From JAXHTH01 sp034211115 (lineage in GTDB: Bacteria > Planctomycetota > Phycisphaerae > Phycisphaerales > SM1A02): a DNA stretch of 24,287 bases. Location of the stretch: contig JAXHTH010000051.1 in NCBI GenBank assembly GCA_034211115.1, positions 1 through 24,287 on the forward strand, read 5' to 3'. The notes below the pieces were generated by a model that ran no database searches, was not told the DNA's origin, and worked only from the letters and a program-made list of their open reading frames with translations. Position numbers and translations under genes: made by a program. Shown here one piece after another: positions 13,660-21,249 of this stretch (positions within the stretch are counted from its first letter, which is position 1; the number at the start of each line of letters is the position of its first letter).

Positions 13660-14115
13660 ATGAATGCACTGCTCATCGCCCTCGGGGCCGGCCTCTGCTG
13701 GGGGGTCGGCGAATGTTTCACCAAGTCCGTCCTCCACACGGGCCAGATCGGGCCGTTCACCGCCATGGCCGTGCGCACCACGATCGCCCTGCCCGTGCTG
13801 TGGCTCGCGGCCTGGCTGGCCATGCGCGCCACGGGCGCCGCGGGCGAGCCGCGCGCCTGGCTGCAGGCCGACGGCGCCACCCTCGCCAAGCTCACGCTCG
13901 GCTCGGGTCTCACCGCCGGCGCGCTGGCGATGCTTTTCTTCTACCTCGCCCTCAGCCTGGGCGACATCTCGCGGGTCAAGCCGGTGGCGTTCTCCACCGC
14001 CATCGCCGTCGCTTCGGTGCTCGGCGCGGTGTTCTTCCGCGAGGCGATGCCCGCGCACAAGATCGTCGCGATCCTGCTCATCCTCGCCGGCGTGCTGCTC
14101 ATGGCGTGGAAGTGA
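13660..14115 (+). CDS. Half-size EamA/DMT-family membrane transporter
   Basis: The 151-residue protein has about five hydrophobic segments: ALLIALGAGLCWGVG, FTAMAVRTTIALPVLWLAAWLAM, LTLGSGLTAGALAMLFFYLALSL, VAFSTAIAVASVLGAVFF and KIVAILLILAGVLLMAW. The order, the SRVKPVAFSTAIAVASVLGAVFFRE motif and the terminal IVAILLILAGVLLM are those of a single EamA repeat. Most EamA transporters have two repeats in about 300 residues, so this one probably works as a homodimer, possibly antiparallel like EmrE. The substrate cannot be told from sequence. The start is set by TAGGCT 8 nt upstream; an in-frame ATG further up has no support. The stop at 14113-14115 directly abuts the stop of the converging Gfo/Idh/MocA gene, leaving no room for a separate terminator. 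Confidence 0.85.
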   Translation: MNALLIALGAGLCWGVGECFTKSVLHTGQIGPFTAMAVRTTIALPVLWLAAWLAMRATGAAGEPRAWLQADGATLAKLTLGSGLTAGALAMLFFYLALSLGDISRVKPVAFSTAIAVASVLGAVFFREAMPAHKIVAILLILAGVLLMAWK

Positions 14116-15456
14116 TCAGGCGGTGAAGTTCCACCCCTCGCGGTACTCCTTGCTGATCCACTCATTCGCCTCCGGCACGTTCGTGACGCGGAGGTTTTTC
14201 CCGTCCCACTCCAGCCGGCGGCCGGCGCGGAGGGCGACGTTGCCCAGCAGGATCGTCTCGGTCATCGGCGCCGCGTAGGTGAAGTTCGAGCCCGGCCAGT
14301 TCCAGGGTTTTTCGCCCCGGCAGGCCATGGCCCACTCCTCCATGTGCCCGGGCGAGCGCTCCAGCAGCTTCGGGGCCGCTTCCACGATCTCGCGGCCATC
14401 GTTGCGCCAGGCCCGCGGCCGGTTGCCGTAGTCGCCGGACACGATCAGCGTCGCCTTCGTTCCGATGAACAGGTTGCCGGTATTGGGCATGGGCTCGTCG
14501 TGCGGAAGCAGCTTGGGCCGGGGCGGGCGCAGGTTGCCGTCGTACCAGTAGGCGTCGAACGCGGGCGATCTTTCGCCGGCGGGGAACTCCCACTTCACCA
14601 CCGCCGCGTTGGGATAGGTCTCGTCGTTGAGGCGCGTCGCCGCGACGGGCTCGACCGCGGTCGGATGCCCCGGCTGGAGGGCGAGGAACATGCTGTCCAT
14701 GGTGTGGCAGGCCATGTCGCCCAGCGCGCCGGTGCCGAAATCAAGCCAGCCGCGCCACTTGAACGCGTGATACACATTCTTCTTGTACGGCCGCATCGGG
14801 GCGGGACCGATCCACGCGTCCCAGTCCAGGCTCTCGGGGACGGGATCGGCGCCGTCCGGGCGATCGATGCCCTGCGGCCAGATCGGCCGGTTCGTCCACG
14901 TATGCACCTCGGTGACGTCGCCGAGCATGCCGCTGCGAATGCACTCGTAGATCACGCGGATGCCTTCGCCGGCGTGCCCCTGGTTGCCCATCTGCGTGGC
15001 GAGCCTGTACTTCTTCGCGGCGCGCGCCAACTGCCGCGCCTCCCACACCGTGTGCACGAGCGGCTTCTGCGTGTAGACGTGCTTCCCGAGCTGAAGCGCC
15101 ATCATCGTCGCGGGATAGTGGGAGTGATCGGGGATGCCGATCATCACCGCGTCGATCTCCCTGTGATGGCGATCGAACATCTCGCGGTAATCGGTATAGG
15201 CCTTTGCCTTCGGCCAGCGCGAGGCGGCGTTGCCCATGCGGCTCGTGTCGACATCGCAGTAGCAGGGGCAGTGCGCGCCGACGGCCTGGGCATGAGAGGT
15301 GTGCCAGCCGCCGATGCCGCCCACCCCGATGAACGCGATGCTCAGTGTTTCGCTGGGCGACTGGGCGCGGCTGCGGGTGGCGGCGAACAGCGGACCGGCC
15401 GCCCCGGCCAGGGCGGCGTGCTTGACGAACGTGCGGCGCGACATCGGCATCAGCAT
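14116..15456 (-). CDS. Tat-exported Gfo/Idh/MocA-family oxidoreductase
   Basis: The 446-residue protein starts with a twin-arginine signal, MSRRTFVKHAALAGAAG, with a likely cut near residue 31 after SRA. A Rossmann domain follows with IAFIGVGGIGGWH (40-52). The motif IGIPDHSHYPATMMALQLGKHVYTQKPL has QKP (130-132) where classical cytoplasmic members have EKP. A C-terminal alpha/beta domain (GALGDMACHTMDSMFLAL...HTW) completes the fold. The family oxidises or epimerises sugars and cyclitols with a tightly held NAD(P). Exported versions are abundant in planctomycetes, where they are thought to act on polysaccharide-derived sugars in the periplasm. GGAGGAG lies 7 nt before the ATG at 15456, so this gene has a normal leader, unlike its neighbours. 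It converges with the EamA gene with zero gap. The substrate is unknown. Confidence 0.92.
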   Translation of the reverse strand: MLMPMSRRTFVKHAALAGAAGPLFAATRSRAQSPSETLSIAFIGVGGIGGWHTSHAQAVGAHCPCYCDVDTSRMGNAASRWPKAKAYTDYREMFDRHHREIDAVMIGIPDHSHYPATMMALQLGKHVYTQKPLVHTVWEARQLARAAKKYRLATQMGNQGHAGEGIRVIYECIRSGMLGDVTEVHTWTNRPIWPQGIDRPDGADPVPESLDWDAWIGPAPMRPYKKNVYHAFKWRGWLDFGTGALGDMACHTMDSMFLALQPGHPTAVEPVAATRLNDETYPNAAVVKWEFPAGERSPAFDAYWYDGNLRPPRPKLLPHDEPMPNTGNLFIGTKATLIVSGDYGNRPRAWRNDGREIVEAAPKLLERSPGHMEEWAMACRGEKPWNWPGSNFTYAAPMTETILLGNVALRAGRRLEWDGKNLRVTNVPEANEWISKEYREGWNFTA

Positions 15457-15550
15457 CGGAAAACTCCTCCTCGCCCCGCGGTGAACGGGAACATCGGCGC
15501 GCCGGCGGCGCGCCGCGGCCATCATACCGCCCCGCCTCCACCGGCGCCGA

Positions 15551-17368
15551 TCATGGCCCGGGCGCCTCCGCCGGCGAGCCGTCAAACCGCTCCGGCCGCG
15601 GCTCGGACGAGGCCGCCGCCGAGGGCTCGACCGGGCTCGGGCCGGCGCTGCGCTCCTGCGTTCGCCGCGCGCCGCCGGGCGGGCCGGCCGCCTGCATCGC
15701 CCCCCGCCGCGGCAGGTAGATGCCCGTGCTGTCCGTGATCGAGCGCTGCCACGTGCCGACGCGGTCAAACGCATCGATGAACCTTCCGCCGCGCCGACGA
15801 TAGCGGCCCAGCGAACGGTCATCGACGAGCAGCGCAAGCGGCACGCCCCGCTCGTGCTCGGCGATGATCGCGGCCAGCTCGACGCCGTGATGCACGCGCC
15901 GCACCTCCCGGCGGTTGTAGAAGCTGAGGGTGGGATCGCTGAAGCCGAAGGTGTAGATGGACGGCCTCGGATCGCCGGTCTGATCGCGGAGGCGCTGCAC
16001 GAGCCGTTGGGCATCGTGGTGACTGAGTCCGGTCTCTTCCATGATGAAGATCGTCGCCCAGAGGATCATCCACGCCGACCACACCGCCAGAAGGGCGGCG
16101 CCGCGCCGCGCCGGCCGCCGCTTCCAGGTCCACCAGAGCCACCCGCAGGCCGCGGGCAGCAGCAGCAGAGGCGGCGTCCAGCGCAGCATGTGTCCGCCCA
16201 GCAGCGCCGCCCCCCCGATCAGGGCCGCGATCGTCAGCAGTACGAACACCCCCAGCGTGACCACCACCTCCGGCGGCCGGCCGTAGCCGCGCCGGTCGGC
16301 GATCCCTCGCAGCCAGCGCTGAAGCATCAGGCCGTTCAGCAGCGCCAGCGGCGGACACAATGGCAGGATGTACGTGGCCAGCTTGCCGGTCATGAACGAG
16401 AAGAGCGCGAGCGGCCCGATCACCGCCAGCGACCAGAGGCACGAGCCGGCGCCGAGGCGCAGCTTGCGCTGCGCGGCCCGCCACGTCAGGTTCCAGCCGG
16501 GCAGGGCGAGCATCGCCGTGGCCGGAAACAGGCCGGCGAGAAAGACCGGCAGGTAATACCAGAACGGCTCCGGATGCGCGACCTCTCCACCCGTGATGCG
16601 ATGAACGATCTCCACGCCCCAGATCCCCAGCGCCTGCGGGTGCTGCCGCACGACGAGCCACACCCAGGCCAGGAGAGGCAGGAGAGAAAGCGGCAGGCCG
16701 AGCGCGAGACGCAGATGGCGGATGTCGCCCCGGCGCCGTCCGAGCCGCAGCCACAGCAGCAGGATCCCGATCGGCATGAGGGCCAGCGGGCCCTTGGTCA
16801 GCCACGCCAGCGCGGTGACTGACCACATCAGTGTCGCCCATCCGCGCCGACCGGTCGTGGCGGCGGAGTACCCGCACGCCAGCGCGGCGAACCAGAACAG
16901 CGTGAGCATCGTGTCGGTGATGCCCAGCCGGCCTACGAGAACGTACAGGGGCATCATGGCCAGCGTGCCCGCGGCGAGCGCCGCGGCGCTCCCGCCGCCG
17001 ATCCGATGCGCCGTGAGATACAGCACAAGAATCGTCAGGGAACAGGCGAGCAGAGAAGGGAACCGCACGGCGAGTTCGGTGTGCCCGAAGATGCGCAGCG
17101 CCGCGGCCTGACACCAGTACGTCAGCGGCGGCTTGCTCAGATGCGCCTCGCCCCGGAAGCGGGGGACCAGCCAGCTCCCGCCCGCGGCCATGTGCATGCT
17201 CACCGTCCCGTAGCGCCCCTCATCCGGGCGATAGAGCGGATGATCGCCGGCGCTGAACCAGGGGATCGCCATCGAGACGACGAGGACGAGCAGGGGAAGA
17301 CGGCGCGCCAGAGCGCCGGCGCGCGGGGCCGACCTCGGTTCCATGCTCGTGGCGGCGGCGTGGGGCAT
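15551..17368 (-). CDS. ArnT-like glycosyltransferase family 39 membrane protein
   Basis: The 605-residue protein has an N-terminal signal-anchor segment, then the catalytic loop DHPLYRPDEGRYG (D49, E50), the hallmark acidic pair of GT39/ArnT/PMT-type enzymes that use polyprenyl-phosphate sugars. About eleven or twelve hydrophobic segments run through residues 25-430, with LSKPPLTYWCQAAALRIFG, GITDTMLTLFWFAALACGYSA and LTKGPLALMPIGILLLWLRLG typical of the family. A soluble C-terminal domain of about 150 residues follows, ending in an Ala/Pro/Arg-rich tail. It probably transfers a sugar to lipid A or another cell-envelope acceptor on the periplasmic side. The start is chosen because TAGGAT ends 9 nt before the ATG. 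The gene shares the strand with the Gfo/Idh/MocA gene 94 nt downstream and lies downstream of trpS. Confidence 0.85.
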   Translation of the reverse strand: MPHAAATSMEPRSAPRAGALARRLPLLVLVVSMAIPWFSAGDHPLYRPDEGRYGTVSMHMAAGGSWLVPRFRGEAHLSKPPLTYWCQAAALRIFGHTELAVRFPSLLACSLTILVLYLTAHRIGGGSAAALAAGTLAMMPLYVLVGRLGITDTMLTLFWFAALACGYSAATTGRRGWATLMWSVTALAWLTKGPLALMPIGILLLWLRLGRRRGDIRHLRLALGLPLSLLPLLAWVWLVVRQHPQALGIWGVEIVHRITGGEVAHPEPFWYYLPVFLAGLFPATAMLALPGWNLTWRAAQRKLRLGAGSCLWSLAVIGPLALFSFMTGKLATYILPLCPPLALLNGLMLQRWLRGIADRRGYGRPPEVVVTLGVFVLLTIAALIGGAALLGGHMLRWTPPLLLLPAACGWLWWTWKRRPARRGAALLAVWSAWMILWATIFIMEETGLSHHDAQRLVQRLRDQTGDPRPSIYTFGFSDPTLSFYNRREVRRVHHGVELAAIIAEHERGVPLALLVDDRSLGRYRRRGGRFIDAFDRVGTWQRSITDSTGIYLPRRGAMQAAGPPGGARRTQERSAGPSPVEPSAAASSEPRPERFDGSPAEAPGP

Positions 17369-17377
17369 GAGGGGCGT

Positions 17378-17383
17378 ATCCTA
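17378..17383 (-). promoter_or_regulatory. Candidate -10 element of the GT39 gene (leaderless)
   Basis: TAGGAT on the minus strand ends 9 nt before the ATG at 17368. No Shine-Dalgarno site intervenes and no good -35 is visible 16-18 nt upstream. Confidence 0.4.
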
Positions 17384-17408
17384 CCCGCCCCCCGCGGCGG
17401 GCGCCGAA

Positions 17409-17434
17409 CACGCGGGCGAGCCGCGTCGCGAAAC
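17409..17434. repeat. Copy A of a 26-bp intergenic hairpin repeat
   Basis: This 26-nt element matches 22060-22085 at 23 of 26 positions. Inside it ACGCGG (17410-17415) pairs with CCGCGT (17421-17426), and three of the loop bases differ between copies while the arms do not. It lies 46 nt after the trpS stop codon, in the same orientation relative to the upstream minus-strand gene as copy B. Between it and trpS is a pyrimidine tract (about 17441-17482) with three GTCTCT units. Confidence 0.6.
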
Positions 17435-17480
17435 CGCCCCGCCCCGTCTCTCCGTCTCTTTCTCTCTTCGTCTCTTCCCC

Positions 17481-18560
17481 TCAGGTCAACACGAACTCGC
17501 GCCGGAAGTACTTCAGGTGCGCCGCCTCCTTGGCCATCGCGAGCGTTTCCTCCGCCACCCTGTTGGCGCGCTGGCAGCCGTCGCGCAGGATGTCCATGAC
17601 CGTGTCGTCATCGCCCTCGTAGGGGGCGCGTCGCTCCTTCATCGGCTCGAGCAGATCGGCGATGGCCTCGGCGACCTCGACCTTGATGTGCCCGTCGCCG
17701 ATGTTGTCGCCTGTCGAGTAGGCGCGTTCGAGTTCGCGCACGCGATCCTCGTCGTCGATGAAGGCCCGCACGTACGCGAACAGGGCGTTGTTGATGTCGC
17801 CGGGGTCGGTCGCGTTCTGCCGTCCCGTGTAGAGTTTGCCCAGCGCCTTTCTTATCTTCTTCGGCGAATCGGTGATGAAGATGGCGTTGCCCAGGCTCTT
17901 GCTCATCTTGTTCACGCCGTCCGTACCGGGCAGGCGGCTGGACCGCCCCACGTCGGCCTTCGGGATAGGGAACACCCCGCCGAGCTGCTCGTGATCGTCA
18001 TCGTCGGCCTGGTCGGACACGCCGCAGTAGATCTGGTTGAACCGCCGGGCCACCTCGCGCGTCATCTCGATGTGCGGCACCTGGTCTTCGCCCACCGGGA
18101 CCGAATGCGCACGGAAGGCGAGGATGTCGGCCGTCTGCCCGACCGCGTAGAGCGGGAAGCCGAAGCTGTAGGTCTCACCCAGGTTCTTGACCCTGATCTC
18201 GTCCTTCAGCGTCGGGTTGCGCATGACCCGGTTGAACGGGAGCAGCATGGCGAACAGGTACGTGAGTTCGCTGATCGCGGGCACCTCGGTCTGGATGAAG
18301 ATCGCGACCTTCTTCGGATCGAGCCCCATCGCGAGGTAGTCGCGAACGATCTCCAGCGTGTCGTGACGGATCTGTCCGCTCTGTTCGGCCCGGGTGGTGA
18401 AGGCGTGCATGTTCGCGAGGAGGATGTAGCACTCGTGCGTGTCCTGCAGCTCGACGCGGCGCTTCACGGAGCCGACGTAGTGGCCGATGTGCAGGGGGCC
18501 GGTGGGCGTGTCGCCGGTGAGAATGCGGGGTTTCGTCATGGTCTCTTGCTCGGTCGTCAT
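17481..18560 (-). CDS. trpS: Tryptophanyl-tRNA synthetase
   Basis: This class I aminoacyl-tRNA synthetase charges tRNA-Trp with tryptophan. TGDTPTGPLHIGHYVGS carries the HIGH motif (H24-H27). The core has FNRVMRNPTLKDE and GFPLYAVGQTADILAF, with VPVGEDQVPHIEMTREVARRFN lining the tryptophan and ATP sites. NKMSKSLGNAIF supplies KMSKS (218-222). The length of 359 residues is normal. Two in-frame starts exist. The ATG at 18560 is preferred because TACAGT ends 8 nt upstream and there is no Shine-Dalgarno site; the ATG at 18539 would also give a functional protein. A CPBP protease gene lies 47 nt upstream on the same strand and may be co-transcribed. The tryptophan biosynthesis gene trpC starts less than 1 kb away on the opposite strand. 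Confidence 0.95.
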   Translation of the reverse strand: MTTEQETMTKPRILTGDTPTGPLHIGHYVGSVKRRVELQDTHECYILLANMHAFTTRAEQSGQIRHDTLEIVRDYLAMGLDPKKVAIFIQTEVPAISELTYLFAMLLPFNRVMRNPTLKDEIRVKNLGETYSFGFPLYAVGQTADILAFRAHSVPVGEDQVPHIEMTREVARRFNQIYCGVSDQADDDDHEQLGGVFPIPKADVGRSSRLPGTDGVNKMSKSLGNAIFITDSPKKIRKALGKLYTGRQNATDPGDINNALFAYVRAFIDDEDRVRELERAYSTGDNIGDGHIKVEVAEAIADLLEPMKERRAPYEGDDDTVMDILRDGCQRANRVAEETLAMAKEAAHLKYFRREFVLT

Positions 18561-18568
18561 AGCCGCTC

Positions 18569-18574
18569 ACTGTA
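18569..18574 (-). promoter_or_regulatory. Candidate -10 element of trpS (leaderless)
   Basis: TACAGT on the minus strand ends 8 nt before the ATG at 18560. A weak GTGCCG (18592-18597) lies 17 nt upstream. The same TACAGT hexamer precedes the gene at 21250 by 6 nt. Confidence 0.4.
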
Positions 18575-18607
18575 GCAGGGCGCGCCGGTTGCGGCACCGA
18601 TCGCGAT

Positions 18608-19525
18608 TCACCCCAGGAGCAGCGCGAGGCCGAGATTCCCCAGGTTGAAGAGCATGTGCATCACGATCGGTGCCGTGAGCCGGCCGGTGCGCTCGTACGC
18701 CCAGCCGAACCCGAGGGAGAGGACGAAGAGGGAGACGACCGCGTGGGGGGCGGTGTTCTGCCAGTGCATGAGGGCGAAGACGGCGCTGGCCATGAGAATC
18801 GCCGGCCAGCGGCCCGCCCCGAGCGTCCGCAGCGTCTCCTGAAGCAGCCCGCGATAGAGCAGCTCCTCCAGCAGGGGGGTGACGAGCACCACGAGGGCCG
18901 AGATCGCCACCAGCCACAGGTCGACGGGGCTGTCCTGCATCGTCCGCAGCAGGTCGTGCGCGACGGGCTCGGGCACTCGCCCGGTGATCCGGGAGGAGAT
19001 CGCGCCGGCGATCCATCCGACGGCGGCGGCGAGGGGCCAGACCGCCGGCAGGGCCGCCGTCCCGGCCAGCGCCGCCCGGAGCCGGCCGAACCGCGCATCC
19101 GGCGAAGGCCGCCGCGCACGCCTCATCAGCCAGAGATAGACCGCCAGCACCAGCCCCTGGCCGAGGGCGGCCCCGATGAACAGCACGCCCTGATCGGGCA
19201 GCGGCATCTCCGTCGCGCCCGCTTCCTCGGGGATCGTGATTCCGAACGAGGCCTGGGCGAGGCGGGCCCCGATCGGCCCGAGCACGAGCATCGCCAGGAT
19301 CAGGGCCAGGCCCACCTCCGGCGCGAACAGCCGCGATCGGCGCGGGGAGGCGGCCAGGCCATACCATCGGAAACGGGCGATCAGAGCCGCCGCGACGACG
19401 GCGGCCAGCAGCACCACGCCGGTGGACAGGAATGATCCACTCTCCGCCGGCGTCTGGTCGATTCCTGTCGGGGCGGCGAGTACGCTCCCCGTCGGCAGCA
19501 GCACCAGGAGCACCACGATCGGCAT
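18608..19525 (-). CDS. CPBP-family intramembrane metalloprotease
   Basis: The protein is 305 residues if started at 19525 (308 from the ATG at 19534) and has seven or eight hydrophobic segments. The first is a signal-like MPIVVLLVLLPTGSVLAA. The CPBP (Abi/Rce1) active-site motifs are complete: EELLYRG (E220, E221, R225), FALMHWQN (H254) and HMLFNLGN (H290, N294). Family members cleave substrates within the membrane or, in some cases, act in bacteriocin self-immunity or protein maturation. The substrate here is unknown. The gene is head to head with trpC and the start codons overlap. It lies 47 nt upstream of trpS on the same strand, so a joint transcript is possible. CAGCAT ends 7 nt before 19525, a weak -10 candidate. 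No Shine-Dalgarno site is seen. Confidence 0.88.
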   Translation of the reverse strand: MPIVVLLVLLPTGSVLAAPTGIDQTPAESGSFLSTGVVLLAAVVAAALIARFRWYGLAASPRRSRLFAPEVGLALILAMLVLGPIGARLAQASFGITIPEEAGATEMPLPDQGVLFIGAALGQGLVLAVYLWLMRRARRPSPDARFGRLRAALAGTAALPAVWPLAAAVGWIAGAISSRITGRVPEPVAHDLLRTMQDSPVDLWLVAISALVVLVTPLLEELLYRGLLQETLRTLGAGRWPAILMASAVFALMHWQNTAPHAVVSLFVLSLGFGWAYERTGRLTAPIVMHMLFNLGNLGLALLLG

Positions 19526-20348
19526 GACGGCCATGCTGGACGAAATCGTCGCCCGCAAGCGGGTGGAGGTGGAGAAGGCCAAGGGCCTCACGCCGCTGGA
19601 GACGCTCAGGGAGCGGGTGGCGGCCCTGTCGCGGCCTCGGAACTTCTTCGCCGCCGTGGCCGGCAGCCCCCGTCGTGCCGTGACCCGGGTCATCGCCGAG
19701 ATCAAGCGCAAGAGCCCCTCGGCGGGCGTGATCCGGGATGATTTCGATCCCGCGGCCATCGCCAGACAATACGAGAAATCCGGGGCCGCCGCGATCTCCT
19801 GTCTCACCGACGAGCGCCACTTCGGCGGGCACCTGGGCTACATCCAGCAGATCCGCCAGGCGGTGAAGCTGCCCGTGCTCCGCAAGGACTTCATCGTCGA
19901 CGAGTACCAGGTCTGGGAGTCGCGGGCGGCTCACGCCGATGCGATCCTCCTCATCGCCGACGTGCTCGCGGAGGGCGAGCTGCTGGACCTGATGATCCTC
20001 GCCCAGAGGCTGCGAATGACCGCCCTGGTCGAGGTGCACGACGTGGAGAGCCTGCTGAAGGTCAAGCGGCACATCGGCTTCCCACACGCCGGCTATTGCC
20101 TGCTGGGCATCAACAACCGCAACCTCCGCACGATGAAGACCGACCTCAGCCACACCTTCCGGATGCTGGACATGGTCGAGGACACGTCGGTCGTGGTGAG
20201 CGAATCGGGGATCCGGACGACCGATGATCTCATCCGCCTCCGCCGGGGCGGGGTGAACATCGTCCTCGTCGGCGAGCAGCTCATGCGCCGGCCCGACCCG
20301 GGCGAGGCCCTCCGCGAGCTGCTCGGTCCCCGCGTGGATGCGGAATAA
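19524..20348 (+). CDS. trpC: Indole-3-glycerol phosphate synthase
   Basis: This (beta/alpha)8-barrel enzyme closes the indole ring in tryptophan synthesis by converting CdRP to indole-3-glycerol phosphate. All family blocks are present: LDEIVARKRVEV, VIAEIKRKSPSAG (E59, K61), AISCLTDERHFGG, PVLRKDFIVDEYQV (K121), ADAILLIADVL, ALVEVHD, LLGINNRNLRTM and VVSESGI. At 274 residues it is a normal stand-alone IGPS, not fused to TrpF. The start is 19524 or 19533; both ATGs sit inside CATG tetranucleotides that also give ATG on the other strand to the CPBP gene. A TACGCT hexamer at 19481-19486 and AGGAG at 19506-19510 (13 nt from the ATG) could serve expression, both lying inside the CPBP coding region. 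No other trp biosynthesis gene is adjacent. Confidence 0.95.
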   Translation: MTAMLDEIVARKRVEVEKAKGLTPLETLRERVAALSRPRNFFAAVAGSPRRAVTRVIAEIKRKSPSAGVIRDDFDPAAIARQYEKSGAAAISCLTDERHFGGHLGYIQQIRQAVKLPVLRKDFIVDEYQVWESRAAHADAILLIADVLAEGELLDLMILAQRLRMTALVEVHDVESLLKVKRHIGFPHAGYCLLGINNRNLRTMKTDLSHTFRMLDMVEDTSVVVSESGIRTTDDLIRLRRGGVNIVLVGEQLMRRPDPGEALRELLGPRVDAE

Positions 20349-20383
20349 CTCCCGCCCTTCATCGTGCTGATGAGATGTCATGG

Positions 20384-20403
20384 CCGCGGATGGATATCCG
20401 CGG
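20384..20403. other. Stem-loop between trpC and the glycosyltransferase gene
   Basis: CCGCGGAT (20384-20391) pairs perfectly with ATCCGCGG (20396-20403) over a 4-nt loop. It lies 35 nt after the trpC stop and has no T-run on either strand. It may terminate or stabilise the trpC message; the function is a guess. Confidence 0.35.
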
Positions 20404-20440
20404 TGACGTCCGCCCGTCATGAACGAACCGTCCCTTCCGC

Positions 20441-21199
20441 ATGATCGTCGACTTCATCATTCCGGCCCTGAACGAGCGTGAGAACATCGACGCCCTGTTC
20501 GATGCGCTGCAGAAGGTGCGCGCCGAAGGCGGCGGCGGCGTGGCGCTGCGCCACATCGTGCTCGCCGACAACGGCTCGACGGACGGCACGGCCGAGCAGG
20601 CCGCAGCGCGCGGCGCGACCGTCGTGCACGAGCCGCGGCGCGGGTACGGCGCGGCGTGCCTCAAGGCCGTCGACTGGTTCGACGGGCAGGAGGCGCCGCC
20701 CGATGTCATCGCGTTTCTCGATGCCGACCTGTCCGACGATCCCGCCGCCTTGCCGACATTGCTGGCGCCGCTCGCGCGCGGCGAGGCGGAGATCGTCATC
20801 GGCTGCCGCGTGAAGCTCGCCGAGCCGGGCGCGCTGAGCTTCGTGCAGCGCTTCGGAAACAATCTGGCCTGCGCGCTGATGGCGCTGCTGACCGGGCGGC
20901 GGTATCGCGACCTCGGTCCGTTCCGCGCGATCACGTGGCCGGCCCTGAAGCGCCTCGCGATGGCCGACCGCACGTGGGGCTGGACGGTCGAGATGCAGAT
21001 GAAGGCGGCGATGCTGGAGATGCCCGTCGCCGAAGTCGATGTTCCGTATCGCAGGCGGCGCGAGGGGCGTTCGAAGATCTCCGGCACGCTGCGGGGGATC
21101 ATCACCGCGGGGTACAAGATCATCATCACCATCATCGCCCTCCGGCTTCAGCGCCGCCGGCTTGCCGCCCGGGGCCCGCGCCCGGTCGCCGCGGGCTGA
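20441..21199 (+). CDS. Family 2 glycosyltransferase (polyprenyl-phosphate type)
   Basis: The 252-residue GT-A enzyme has the N-terminal strand IVDFIIPALNERENI, the nucleotide-sugar motif LADNGSTDGT (41-50), the DxD-like metal site AFLDADLSDD (91-100), and PYRRRREGRSKISGT, typical of dolichol-phosphate mannosyltransferase-like or UDP-glucose:polyprenyl-phosphate transferases. There is no long transmembrane domain. A short hydrophobic stretch, IITAGYKIIITIIALRL, near the end could associate with the membrane. Its product, a polyprenyl-phosphate sugar, is the kind of donor that an ArnT/GT39 enzyme needs, and one such gene lies 3 kb away (15551-17368), though there is no operon link. The start at 20441 has neither a Shine-Dalgarno site nor a clear -10 nearby. 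Confidence 0.88.
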   Translation: MIVDFIIPALNERENIDALFDALQKVRAEGGGGVALRHIVLADNGSTDGTAEQAAARGATVVHEPRRGYGAACLKAVDWFDGQEAPPDVIAFLDADLSDDPAALPTLLAPLARGEAEIVIGCRVKLAEPGALSFVQRFGNNLACALMALLTGRRYRDLGPFRAITWPALKRLAMADRTWGWTVEMQMKAAMLEMPVAEVDVPYRRRREGRSKISGTLRGIITAGYKIIITIIALRLQRRRLAARGPRPVAAG

Positions 21200-21237
21200 G
21201 CGGCGCGCGGAACAGGAGCCGGCCGCGGTGCGGAGAA

Positions 21238-21243
21238 TACAGT
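21238..21243 (+). promoter_or_regulatory. Candidate -10 element of the zinc-ribbon membrane protein gene
   Basis: TACAGT ends 6 nt before the ATG at 21250. No Shine-Dalgarno site intervenes and no clear -35 is present. Confidence 0.35.
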
Positions 21244-21249
21244 GCCCGC

